From positions 1-29,281 of the forward strand of contig JBBSOC010000023.1 in the NCBI GenBank assembly GCA_038260095.1: DNA of 29,281 bases, given 5' to 3'. Under the pieces are notes generated by a model. That model had not been told where the DNA came from and searched no databases. It saw only the letters and a program-made list of their open reading frames with translations. Each line of letters opens with the position of its first letter. Position 1 is the stretch's first letter. The position numbers were made by a program, and so were the translations under genes. Origin of the DNA: QHCE01 sp038260095. GTDB lineage: Bacteria > Actinomycetota > Actinomycetes > Mycobacteriales > QHCE01. Below are positions 7,590 through 14,378 of this stretch, in pieces.

Positions 7590-8120
7590 TCACACCGTTA
7601 AGTACTGCTCGTCATAGGCAGAGCGGACTGGAACCTCCCGGCGAGCATGGGTCAATGAACGAGTAGATCCATGCCCTGATCCGCGCAGTCCGCCCATAGT
7701 GCCAACTGGGTTAAGCATCGGCTGCTCGGTCGGCATTGTAGGTTGTGGCAAAATTGTAGGTTGTGGTGAAATTGTGGTTTGCGGCGAATCCATCTCATTT
7801 CGCCATGCCACCAACATCGCTCGACGCTCACGCGGCGTGGTTGCACCCCACACACCCTCACAGTCACCTGCCTCCAACGCGGCGCGCAAGCAGGCTGCGC
7901 TTACCGGACAGGAGCGGCAAAGCGCCAAAGCCATATCGGCAGGCTCGGTGGGCAGCGGAAAGAACGTTTCTGGGTCCACGGTTTGGCAGCGACCTTTAGT
8001 GCGCCATGACTCCTCCAGCGAGCCCGATCGGGCTGACAAAAACCGCGGATCGCGGGCTGCTGTCTCTACTTCATACGGCCGTGGCTGTCGTGCGCGGGTC
8101 ACATGAACTCCAATCGTCAC
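7590..8120 (-). CDS. WhiB-family iron-sulfur transcription factor with long tail
   Basis: The 176-residue product contains a WhiB domain at about 38-103. Four cysteines that would bind a [4Fe-4S] cluster are Cys45 (KGRCQ), Cys68, Cys71 (CRSC) and Cys77. The turn EGVWG and the basic segment TPRERR follow. WhiB proteins act as redox- or NO-sensing transcription factors, often through the principal sigma factor. The position beyond sigH is where M. tuberculosis has whiB1 (Rv3219), but this protein is much longer, with about 40 extra N-terminal residues and a 70-residue Pro/Thr/Gln-rich tail. I therefore leave the paralogue unnamed. The tail contains a six-residue repeat. GTG at 8120 is the farthest start; another in-frame GTG lies 18 bases later. 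Confidence 0.85.
   Translation of the reverse strand: MTIGVHVTRARQPRPYEVETAARDPRFLSARSGSLEESWRTKGRCQTVDPETFFPLPTEPADMALALCRSCPVSAACLRAALEAGDCEGVWGATTPRERRAMLVAWRNEMDSPQTTISPQPTILPQPTMPTEQPMLNPVGTMGGLRGSGHGSTRSLTHARREVPVRSAYDEQYLTV
7735..7788. repeat. three 18-bp tandem repeats in the WhiB tail
   Basis: Units at 7735-7752, 7753-7770 and 7771-7788 share the plus-strand pattern ATTGTAGGTTGTGGYRAA; the third unit is more diverged. On the coding strand they give hexapeptides of the form (S/L)PQ(T/P)T(I/M). The repeats stay in frame, so the tail length can vary without loss of the reading frame. Confidence 0.85.
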
Positions 8121-8152
8121 TGAGCGATCATTGGCGTCAAACTGTCCGAGCT

Positions 8153-8162
8153 GTACATGTAC
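8153..8162. promoter_or_regulatory. perfect palindrome in the whiB-aroA divergent intergenic region
   Basis: GTACATGTAC is a perfect 10-bp palindrome 33 bases upstream of the whiB GTG. It lies in the 260-base gap between whiB (leftward) and aroA (rightward), close to a TATA-like stretch (CCTATAAG, 8162-8169). It may be an operator, but a palindrome of this size can occur by chance. I see no gene in the rest of 8121-8380. Confidence 0.2.
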
Positions 8163-8380
8163 CTATAAGGGGCCAACGAGCTAGGGTGAAAAGCGTTACG
8201 GGTAGCTGAACAGCAAAGCGGAGCATCCGGGCGAAAGTCTTGCAATCCAGTGCTTCTGATCATCGCCCTGTTGTAGTTCGGGCTAACGATTCGTGGAACC
8301 GCTGGCTTCCTACCCGTTGATCACAGTAAATCTCCGACTGGGCTCGCCGTACTCGGTAAGCGAACTGAGACACTTAAGCT

Positions 8381-9784
8381 ATGAGTACAGTCCACGGATC
8401 CAGCTCGCACAACAACGACGGCAAGCTCGATGACGAACAACCGTGGGTAGCCCCACAGGCAGCTGCGGCCATACGCGCCACTGTACCGTTGCCGGGCTCG
8501 AAATCCGCTACAAACCGGGCGCTGCTGCTGGCAGCGATCAGCGATGGGGACAGCACTTTGCAGGCCCCTCTGGCCTCGCGCGACACTCGATTAATGGTGC
8601 AGGCCCTGCGCGCGCTTGGCACCAGAATTCACGGCCTGAACGGAAGCGGCGTTGCTGCAGATGATGCCGATGAAGGTACGACCCTGACGGGTAGTCCTAC
8701 TTGGCGCGTGCAGCCGGGTCCGTGGCATCGCGACACCTCGGTGGATTGCGGTTTAGCCGGCAACGTGATGCGATTTGTGCCCGCCGCCGCCGTTCTCGCC
8801 AAAGCCACCATCAGCTTCGACGGAGATGCCCGAGCCCGCGCCCGTCCCATGGCGCCGCTGCTTGAGGCTCTTCAGCAGCTCGGCGCAGACTTGGTGGGAG
8901 CAGAGACTGGCTATCTGCCGTTCACCATCCGGGGCCGAGGCGGATTGTCTGGCGGAGCCGTACACATAGACGCTTCGGCGTCTTCGCAATTCGTCTCCGC
9001 TTTACTGCTGGTCGGCGCGCGCTTCGACGCTGGGCTCACAGTGAAACACGTCGGAGATGACGTGCCCAGCGCTCCGCATATCGCGATGACTATCGACATG
9101 TTGGCCGACGTCGGAGTGGCAGTCACCCACGACCAACCGACACGCTGGCGGATAGATCCAGGCCCCGTGCGCGGGCACCAGTGGGAGATTGAGCCTGACC
9201 TGTCCAACGCCGCGCCATTTCTTGCCGCCGCGCTCGTGACCGGCGGAGAGGTCACCGTCCCGGGCTGGCCGACTCAGACCACTCAGGCGGGAGACGCGCT
9301 GCGTGAACTGTTGACGGCCTTCGGCGGACAAGTAATTCAGACGCTGAGCGGCCTCACGGTGCGCGGGGGCGCCCGCATCAGCGCGGTTGACCTGGACCTG
9401 CACGACGTTGGGGAGCTGACACCGGTGATCGCCGCGCTATGTGCCCTGGCCGATGGCCCGTGCCGGCTTCGTGGAATCGCCCACTTACGCGGTCATGAAA
9501 CCGACCGGCTGGCCGCACTAGCAGCTGAGCTGTCGGCCCTAGGCGCGCACGCTAGCGAGACCGAGGATGGCTTGGCAATCACACCGGCACCGTTGAGGGG
9601 CGGAGTATTCGCCACCTACCACGATCATCGGATGGCACACGCGGGAGCGCTGTTAGGTTTGGTGGTTCCGAATATATCCGTGGAAAATATTGCCACCACG
9701 GGCAAGACACTTCCTGATTTTCCACACATGTGGCACCAGATGCTGCGCGGAGACAACGTGGTCCCAGCGGCGGCGCGCACGTGA
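8381..9784 (+). CDS. aroA: 3-phosphoshikimate 1-carboxyvinyltransferase (EPSP synthase)
   Basis: The 467-residue enzyme transfers enolpyruvate from phosphoenolpyruvate to shikimate-3-phosphate, the sixth step of the shikimate pathway to chorismate. The N-terminal substrate motif LPGSKSATNRALLLAA is at about 37-52 with Lys41. Further family blocks are DCGLAGNVMRFVPA, the arginine-rich RARARPMAPLLEAL, the SASSQFVSALLL segment, DLSNAAPFLAAAL, and near the end TYHDHRMAHAGALLG. The C-terminus ends normally. The first roughly 25 residues form a polar extension. The stop overlaps the downstream rsgA start by four bases, so aroA-rsgA form a coupled pair, as in M. tuberculosis (Rv3227-Rv3228). Confidence 0.96.
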   Translation: MSTVHGSSSHNNDGKLDDEQPWVAPQAAAAIRATVPLPGSKSATNRALLLAAISDGDSTLQAPLASRDTRLMVQALRALGTRIHGLNGSGVAADDADEGTTLTGSPTWRVQPGPWHRDTSVDCGLAGNVMRFVPAAAVLAKATISFDGDARARARPMAPLLEALQQLGADLVGAETGYLPFTIRGRGGLSGGAVHIDASASSQFVSALLLVGARFDAGLTVKHVGDDVPSAPHIAMTIDMLADVGVAVTHDQPTRWRIDPGPVRGHQWEIEPDLSNAAPFLAAALVTGGEVTVPGWPTQTTQAGDALRELLTAFGGQVIQTLSGLTVRGGARISAVDLDLHDVGELTPVIAALCALADGPCRLRGIAHLRGHETDRLAALAAELSALGAHASETEDGLAITPAPLRGGVFATYHDHRMAHAGALLGLVVPNISVENIATTGKTLPDFPHMWHQMLRGDNVVPAAART

Positions 9785-10836
9785 ATGCGGGTGGGCGCTA
9801 CTCCGGAGAGCATGACGATTCCGACACCGCCGACGCATACCGCCTGCACCATCGTGCTGGGCGTCGGTCTCGGCCGCGCAGCAAGCAGCGACCGGCCCAC
9901 GCCGACGCCGTACCGGCCTTCGTCGTCGCAGTAGACCGCGGGCGGTATACCTGCCAGTTAACCGACCCCGCGCAACTCACCGATCCTGTGCCCACCGACG
10001 CGCACCCTAGCTACGTAACCGCAATGCGCGCCCGAGAGCTCGGGCGGCGCGCGGTTATCGTCGGCGATTACGTGGCACTCGTCGGAGACGTATCTGGTGC
10101 GACGGGTACGTTAGCCAGAATCGTGCGGTTACACGAACGCTCCTCGGCGCTGCGACGCAGCAGCGAGGACGGCGACAGCAGTGAACGCGTAGTCGTCGCC
10201 AACGCCCAACGCCTCGTCATCGTGGTCGCTCTCACCGATCCACCGCCACGCACGGGTTTCATCGACCGCTGCTTAGTAGCCGCCTACGATGCGGACATCG
10301 AGCCGCTGCTGTGCCTAACCAAGACTGATACACCGGGTTCCGCCGACGCCCTTAAAAAACTCATGGACTACTACCTGGGCGCCAACCTTCGCCATGTCAC
10401 TACGCGCTACGACCGACCGGTCACACAGCTGGCAGCCGAACTTACCGGGGGGATCTCCGTCCTAGTCGGACACTCCGGTGTTGGTAAATCCACTCTGGTC
10501 AACACCCTCATTCCCGATGCACAGCGTGCCATTGGCGAGCTCAGCGGCGTCGGTAAAGGGCGACACACCACCACGGCGGCACTTGCCCTGTCACTACCGG
10601 ACGGGGGGTGGATCATCGATACGCCAGGAGTGCGTACGTTCGGACTCGCTCACGTAGATACGCAGACAGTGCTCGCAAGCTTCCCGGATTTGGTCGAGGG
10701 TTCGACGCACTGCCCGCCAGGCTGCAGACATCACGCGGGCGAGCCCGCGTGCGGGCTGGATAGCTGGGTTGCCGCCGGACACGCACCAGCAGAGCGCCTC
10801 GCTTCGCTCCGCAGTCTGATTGGGGGGCGAGGGTAA
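9781..10836 (+). CDS. rsgA: small-subunit ribosome biogenesis GTPase RsgA
   Basis: The 351-residue product is a circularly permuted GTPase that assists late maturation of the 30S ribosomal subunit. An N-terminal OB-like region (TAMRARELGRRAVIVGDYVA) precedes the G4 motif LTKTD, then G1 GHSGVGKST at about 230-238, then G3 DTPGVRTFGL. This G4-G1-G3 order is diagnostic. The C-terminal zinc-binding part is CPPGCRHHAGEPAC. GTG at 9781 is chosen because it overlaps the aroA TGA by four bases and avoids reading through the aroA end; upstream in-frame starts at 9730 are less likely. The N-terminal GRRSRPRSKQRPAHADA segment also resembles Rv3228. Confidence 0.93.
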   Translation: MNAGGRYSGEHDDSDTADAYRLHHRAGRRSRPRSKQRPAHADAVPAFVVAVDRGRYTCQLTDPAQLTDPVPTDAHPSYVTAMRARELGRRAVIVGDYVALVGDVSGATGTLARIVRLHERSSALRRSSEDGDSSERVVVANAQRLVIVVALTDPPPRTGFIDRCLVAAYDADIEPLLCLTKTDTPGSADALKKLMDYYLGANLRHVTTRYDRPVTQLAAELTGGISVLVGHSGVGKSTLVNTLIPDAQRAIGELSGVGKGRHTTTAALALSLPDGGWIIDTPGVRTFGLAHVDTQTVLASFPDLVEGSTHCPPGCRHHAGEPACGLDSWVAAGHAPAERLASLRSLIGGRG

Positions 10837-10900
10837 ACGTTTCGAGCTACACCGAGCCCGGCACACTCGTAGCCTCGCAAGCTCTTATACTCGGCGGACT

Positions 10901-11254
10901 ATGGGACTTTTTTCTCAGCGGCCAGCTGCCGCTCACGTTACTTCTGAACACACCGTGACCGTTCGTTACCGGCTCGGTGCGGGGCCTAGCGGGACTGCAA
11001 CGGACATTGCTAGCGTGGGTGGCCTGGAGACGCGGTTGGGAGAGGCCATCCGGTTCGCCAAAGCCGGCGAATTCGAGGGCAGCGAGGTTAGCGAGGGCGA
11101 GTTATTTCTTTACGCCTACGGCCCAAACGCTGATGCGCTATTCACCGCTATGCGCCCGGCACTTACCGCATTTCCCGCCAGGCCCGGTCAGGCGCTGCTG
11201 CGCTACGGCCCCGACAGCGACCCGCGAGCCCGTGAGACAATTTTCGAGCTGTAG
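10901..11254 (+). CDS. small conserved actinobacterial protein, function unknown
   Basis: The 117-residue protein starts MGLFSQRPAAAH and contains the blocks LETRLGEAIRFAKAGEFEGS, ELFLYAYGPNADALFTAM and ALLRYGPDSDPRARE. I recall similar proteins in other actinobacteria, annotated only as hypothetical; they share the YAYGPDADALF and LRYG blocks. The alternation of strands and helices suggests a small alpha/beta domain. It has no signal peptide or membrane segment. ATG 10901 is taken as the start because the open frame upstream (from 10820) overlaps the end of rsgA and lacks homology. It lies 64 bases after rsgA on the same strand. Confidence 0.75.
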   Translation: MGLFSQRPAAAHVTSEHTVTVRYRLGAGPSGTATDIASVGGLETRLGEAIRFAKAGEFEGSEVSEGELFLYAYGPNADALFTAMRPALTAFPARPGQALLRYGPDSDPRARETIFEL

Positions 11255-11292
11255 GACACACGGCAAAGGTTGCAGCTACCATTACCAAAATA

Positions 11293-11340
11293 GGCTGATG
11301 GCTGATGGCTGATGGCTGATGGCTGATGGCTGATGGCTGA
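11293..11340 (+). repeat. 7-bp tandem repeat (GGCTGAT, almost seven copies)
   Basis: GGCTGAT is repeated six times exactly (11293-11334), followed by a seventh partial GGCTGA. The unit length is not a multiple of three, so each copy shifts frame. The string contains six ATG codons and overlapping TGATG stop-start steps. It runs straight into the first codons of the degenerate SUKH-like gene (last ATG at 11333). Copy number is expected to vary by slippage. Confidence 0.95.
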
Positions 11341-11706
11341 AGTTCTTACTGTGAACGACCTTCCTTGGGATTTGAGTACTCGCCGGAGTTTATTCGGATT
11401 GTCGAGTTGAGCCTTACCAGCCTCGAGCCGTGGTGGATGTTGACCGGGGAACAGCTACCAGTACAGATACACCGGGCTTCGTAAGCGCTACCCCGATCAG
11501 GCTTACATCCCATTCGCATATCGCCAAGACAACGACGACGTAGCCTTCTGGTCCGGAACCCCGCCGAAAATCATCATCGTTCACGACTTCGCCTCCCCCG
11601 CTGGGAGCGCCGAAGCCCGGAGCTTTTCCCAGACTTTCACGCGTGGCTACGCCTAGCGCTCGAAGACTGCATAGAATGGGGCCCAATCGGCTACCTCTTC
11701 GCGTGA
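11333..11706 (+). pseudogene. frameshifted SMI1/KNR4 (SUKH)-like immunity protein remnant
   Basis: No single frame is open, but joining frames gives a coherent protein. The pieces are MAEVLTVNDLPWDLSTRRS (from ATG 11333), then EFIRIVELSLTSLEPWWMLTGE (frame shift near 11386), then YTGLRKRYPDQAYIPFAYRQ and DNDDVAFWSGTPPKIIIVHD (another shift before 11480), then WERRSPELFPDFHAWLRLAL followed by EDCIEWGPIGYLFA and a stop (shift near 11600). The order GL-RYP-IPFA-QDNDD-W and a final HAWL-EDxIEW is typical of SMI1/KNR4-superfamily proteins, many of which are immunity proteins of polymorphic toxin systems. At least three frameshifts are needed, so the gene is dead unless the sequence has errors. Family naming is from memory of motifs. 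Confidence 0.7.
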
Positions 11707-11829
11707 AGCACTGCCGTTAAGTACCGCCAACGTTTTTTGCTCAACTTCACTGCGACTAGGAGACAGAATTCTGATCACACCACCTGTTCACATAGTTACC
11801 GAATTATCTAACCTACGGGTGTAGCCTCC

Positions 11830-12195
11830 CTAAGCCGTAGGGGAACCAACAAACGTAACCTCAGGTAAGCGAACGACCCAAGGATCAGTAGCGTTTTCAC
11901 TGAAAATCTCGATTGCGCCACCGCCGGAAAGGTGCAGGACCGGATCAACTGGAGCTACCGGTGATTGGACACCAACATCGAGGATCGACTGCCCACACAG
12001 CTCCCAAACCAAGTCTTCAACATTGGGTTGGCTCCAGCTGTATAGCAACCGAGCGTTCGCTATAACCCGCCACGGTGATAAGACGGTAAGCGACCACCCG
12101 GGTCCGGCAAGGGTGAGCACTGGATCATCCCATTTCGCTTCCTGGACCTTAAGCGGAAGCAAGGGAAGCATGCAAAAACGAAGCTGGTCAATCAT
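11830..12195 (-). CDS. hypothetical protein in the immunity-like island
   Basis: The 121-residue protein starts MIDQLRFCMLPLLPLKVQEA. A central segment, LTLAGPGWSLTVLSPWRVIA, is followed by LVWELCGQSILDVGVQSPVA and LHLSGGGAIEIFSENATDPW. The predicted pattern is mostly beta strands with repeated Trp and Gly, as in several small immunity-like families that share a WxL-x-PWR core. I cannot name the family with confidence. It has no signal peptide or membrane segment. It is divergent from the membrane-protein gene at 12266, with 70 bases between them. The length and intact frame support a real gene. Confidence 0.6.
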   Translation of the reverse strand: MIDQLRFCMLPLLPLKVQEAKWDDPVLTLAGPGWSLTVLSPWRVIANARLLYSWSQPNVEDLVWELCGQSILDVGVQSPVAPVDPVLHLSGGGAIEIFSENATDPWVVRLPEVTFVGSPTA

Positions 12196-12252
12196 GGCCC
12201 CATCGTATGCGTAGGAACAGTAGTCTTACTTCAAGACAAACCGCCTCATGAT

Positions 12253-12258
12253 AGGAGG
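12253..12258 (+). promoter_or_regulatory. strong ribosome-binding site that fixes the start at 12266
   Basis: A perfect AGGAGG stands seven bases before the in-frame GTG at 12266, inside the reading frame of an upstream ATG at 12248. This favours the GTG as the true start. Confidence 0.7.
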
Positions 12259-12265
12259 CCATGCT

Positions 12266-12769
12266 GTGACGTCGCCGGACCCACGAGCCGTCGCGGCGCG
12301 GATCAAAGCTGAGACGGGCATTGACCTGCTCGATAGCAGCGCCGATGCCGCCGGGGCTGCAGCCGCAACGCGGCGGGCCTGGCGGCAAGTTACCGGAATC
12401 TTCGGCGGAAGCCTGGCTAGCTCGCTGGGGCTGCTCGGCTTCGTTCTCGCGTTCGCGCCCGGCAACCTCTTGGTGGTTCTGCGTGTCGCCTTCGCCTACG
12501 TCGGTGTGGTGTCGGCGGCGGCCGCTATAGCACTGATTATATGGGGTTGGCGTACCCCCGCGGCCTATACTGAGCTGTACCTCAAGCGGCAACAAGCCTT
12601 CCAACGATTCTTCGCCGAGACCGGGCAGCCCCGCCCTAGCCTGTTCGTGAGCAGTGGCTGGTTTACCCGCAAAGCCATGATTGCCTTCAGTACACCCAGT
12701 GAGGTACGGGCGATGCGCGAAGAAGCAGCGTCTCATAAGCAGTCGCCACACAGCTCGACGGAACTCTAA
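12266..12769 (+). CDS. small membrane protein with two predicted transmembrane helices
   Basis: The 167-residue product begins (M)TSPDPRAVAARIKAETGIDL. Two hydrophobic stretches follow, FGGSLASSLGLLGFVLAFA and AFAYVGVVSAAAAIALIIWG, separated by a short loop. The N-terminal 45 residues and the C-terminal 75 residues (KRQQAFQRFFAETGQPRPS and onward) are soluble and basic or amphipathic, so both are probably on the cytoplasmic side. No enzymatic motif is visible. It sits inside the accessory island but has ordinary chromosomal codon use. I do not recognise a family. Confidence 0.65.
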   Translation: MTSPDPRAVAARIKAETGIDLLDSSADAAGAAAATRRAWRQVTGIFGGSLASSLGLLGFVLAFAPGNLLVVLRVAFAYVGVVSAAAAIALIIWGWRTPAAYTELYLKRQQAFQRFFAETGQPRPSLFVSSGWFTRKAMIAFSTPSEVRAMREEAASHKQSPHSSTEL

Positions 12770-12781
12770 CGATGTAGCCCT

Positions 12782-12917
12782 TTATCCGGGTAGCTGTTCG
12801 ATCATTCCCGGTCTAATCTCCAGCCACTTTTGGGCTTCGGTGAGCGTCATCACCACGCCACGTCGAGGCATCCCTACGTTGCTCTGGAAAAAAATCGCTT
12901 CAGGCCCATAGATACTC
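12782..12917 (-). pseudogene. C-terminal remnant of an unidentified small protein
   Basis: On the minus strand an open stretch of about 44 codons reads YGPEAIFFQSNVGMPRRGVV, then MTLTEAQKWLEIRPGMIEQL and PG before TAA. It looks like real coding sequence (amphipathic TEAQKWLE helix) but has a stop just upstream and no good start. I read it as the tail of a decayed gene in the island. A short intact peptide from an internal ATG cannot be excluded. The rest of 12770-13049 shows no gene. Confidence 0.35.
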
Positions 12918-13049
12918 TACGTTGAAGGCGCTGGCTGTACCGATGCTTGGCGGCTAGGGAGCTCCCAGAGCGGGCTAGGTCCGGGGCACGACTAATGTTG
13001 CGGACAACGTAGGTGTATTCATCAAAACCTCCGATAGAGGACCTGGGCT

Positions 13050-13379
13050 ATGGACTATACGGCACACTCTGTAGAAGCTGAGATTACGCTTCTTCCGGCT
13101 CAAGCCGGTGGATTAAGCGAACCTTTGGTTAACGGTTCCCGCTCTCTCCTAGTGCGTTTTTCACCTTTACTAGAGGAAGGCGATTCCGTGATGATCGGAG
13201 CTTCCCTAGAGGCCATTTCTTGCGATGAGTTTAAACCAGAATCTCGGGATCTAGCTGTACGAATGCACTTCTGGGGGGCAGGTGAGGCATGTATTCTAGC
13301 CCAACCCAAGGTAGTTTTTTCCCTTTGGTACAACAGACGATCTGTAGGGCAAGGGATAATAACTAAAGTAGTAGGATAA
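13050..13379 (+). CDS. EF-Tu domain-III-like small protein
   Basis: The 109-residue protein resembles the third (C-terminal beta-barrel) domain of elongation factor Tu without the GTPase. Its first block VEAEITLLPAQAGGLSEPLV corresponds to the EF-Tu block beginning FxxExxxL...EGGRxxPF, and its end RRSVGQGIITKVVG corresponds to GRTVGAGVVAKVLG. The middle retains a GD-x-IGA...EFKPES...V section like the ELPG...MPGD part. No GTP-binding motif exists, so it is not a translation factor. A GAGG ribosome-binding site (13037-13040) lies 9 bases before the ATG. It is the first gene of an operon whose later genes overlap end to start and which closes with a MafI-like immunity gene, so an immunity or decoy role is a reasonable inference. 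Function is unproven. Confidence 0.65.
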   Translation: MDYTAHSVEAEITLLPAQAGGLSEPLVNGSRSLLVRFSPLLEEGDSVMIGASLEAISCDEFKPESRDLAVRMHFWGAGEACILAQPKVVFSLWYNRRSVGQGIITKVVG

Positions 13380-13458
13380 TGCAGGTTGAGCTGATTGAGC
13401 CGCTCGCTACTACCAGAGGCGGCAAGCACGGTTGGAAAGGAGTATGCGCCAGTGAATG
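13378..13458 (+). CDS. possible 26-residue coupled peptide
   Basis: A TAATG overlap links the stop of the EF-Tu-like gene to this ATG, and the short frame MQVELIEPLATTRGGKHGWK ends at a TGA inside the next start region. There is no independent ribosome-binding site, so translation would depend on coupling. It may be a real micropeptide, a fragment of the preceding gene, or chance. Confidence 0.3.
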
Positions 13459-13634
13459 AACCGCTGATCAATAAACTTCGCGGTGCGGTAAATTCAGACG
13501 TCTCCCTACAACAGATGTGGCAGGCACTCCACGATTTCAAAGAGGGTGCAATGCGAAGGACCGCATTTGGTAGCAAGTCGGCGCTGCCCGCCTTGATCGA
13601 ATTATCTCCACACCCGGAGCGTTGCCGTGGTTAG
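13452..13634 (+). CDS. small helical protein in the immunity-like operon
   Basis: The 60-residue product starts (M)NEPLINKLRGAVNSDVSLQQ and ends SALPALIELSPHPERCRG. GTG 13452 is chosen because GGAAAGGAG (13434-13442) lies nine bases upstream. A longer in-frame opening begins at 13395 but lacks such a site. The protein looks mainly helical (QQMWQALHDFKEGAMRR). It overlaps the next gene by eight bases. I do not recognise a family, but the size and overlap suit a small immunity-associated protein. Confidence 0.5.
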   Translation: MNEPLINKLRGAVNSDVSLQQMWQALHDFKEGAMRRTAFGSKSALPALIELSPHPERCRG

Positions 13635-14109
13635 ACACCATGTTGAAATTGAGGGCGAGCGGATCAGATACCTGGTTGCCGGCGAGCAGCTACTAGCCGC
13701 CGATCGAGACGATATAAAAAACTTCGATATTTTCGAAGATCGGAAACTCCAACAGCATTCCCGGATTCGTCGAGTACTGACGGCCCTAATTCGGCCGCTG
13801 CCGTTGTTCTACTGTGTCTTGCATTGGAGCGACGGCACCGATCTACACGAACTTGATCGCAAGGTTCTCCGGGGCGAGTTTAACGACGACGACTTTGCGG
13901 GCGCGCTAATGGCTGAACCCCGCTCGATAATCTGCCTCAACTGTGAAGCCCAGCTGCGCGTCCTAGTAGTCGATGGAGGTCAAACCTTATTTGCAAAGAC
14001 CCTGAGCGAACGCTTACGAGCGCATGACCTAAAGCAGCGCTGCCCGAGCTGTCAGGCACATATCAACCTACATGTTATCGAGTTCCTCAATGAAGATATG
14101 GACCTCTGA
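13627..14109 (+). CDS. zinc-ribbon protein in the immunity-like operon
   Basis: The 160-residue product has two CxxC pairs, Cys103/Cys106 (ICLNCEAQL) and Cys139/Cys142 (RCPSCQAHI), separated by about 32 residues, which together make a likely zinc ribbon. The N-terminal half (VEIEGERIRYLVAGEQLLAA, then LFYCVLHWSDGTDLHELD) looks like a mixed alpha/beta domain. The GTG at 13627 has a GGAG ribosome-binding site (13616-13619) and lies inside the preceding gene. Its TGA shares one base with the ATG of the next gene. No enzyme motif is visible and the family is unknown to me. Its place in the operon suggests a role shared with the MafI-like protein. Confidence 0.65.
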   Translation: MVRHHVEIEGERIRYLVAGEQLLAADRDDIKNFDIFEDRKLQQHSRIRRVLTALIRPLPLFYCVLHWSDGTDLHELDRKVLRGEFNDDDFAGALMAEPRSIICLNCEAQLRVLVVDGGQTLFAKTLSERLRAHDLKQRCPSCQAHINLHVIEFLNEDMDL

Positions 14110-14378
14110 TGGGCTTCCCACGCAGAAACTCGATAGAAAAACGGCTGAACGTCCTCGCTAAACATCTTGAGGGTTCCATCGATAGCGGTCTCGTGAACGA
14201 TCTTCGAAAGGAAATTTCGTACGGCGAGTACGGTGTAGGCCTGGAGAATCTATGTGAACAGCTCTTGGAATCCGACTACCGCCTTGCCAAGGTGATCCTG
14301 GATGAGATTGCCGAAGCCGCGCGGTTTATGCAGCTGCCTACTGAGCGCTGGGATTTCGTCATGACACTTGAGAGATAG
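14109..14378 (+). CDS. MafI-like immunity protein
   Basis: The 89-residue helical protein resembles the MafI family of contact-dependent immunity proteins. The defining block is EISYGEYGVGLENLCEQLLE, matching the family pattern in which an acidic-Gly-Glu turn precedes ALExLCxQLxE, followed by a helix ending in an AxxMxLP motif (ARFMQLPTERWDF). In known systems such proteins neutralise a cognate secreted nuclease-type toxin. The ATG overlaps the previous stop (TGATG), so it is translated by coupling. No toxin is nearby, so it is an orphan here. The same frame continues for 30 codons past the TAG stop. Confidence 0.65.
   Translation: MGFPRRNSIEKRLNVLAKHLEGSIDSGLVNDLRKEISYGEYGVGLENLCEQLLESDYRLAKVILDEIAEAARFMQLPTERWDFVMTLER

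Noticed and set aside
9730..9780. Earlier GTG start for rsgA at 9730
   Set aside because: It would read across the conserved end of aroA; the GTG at 9781 with a four-base overlap and homology to Rv3228 is better.
11293..11340. CRISPR-like reading of the 7-bp tandem repeat
   Set aside because: There are no spacers and the unit is far too short; it is a simple tandem repeat.
11414..11686. 90-codon minus-strand frame over the SUKH-like pseudogene
   Set aside because: The plus strand carries recognisable SMI1/KNR4-like protein pieces here, so the opposite frame is a by-product.
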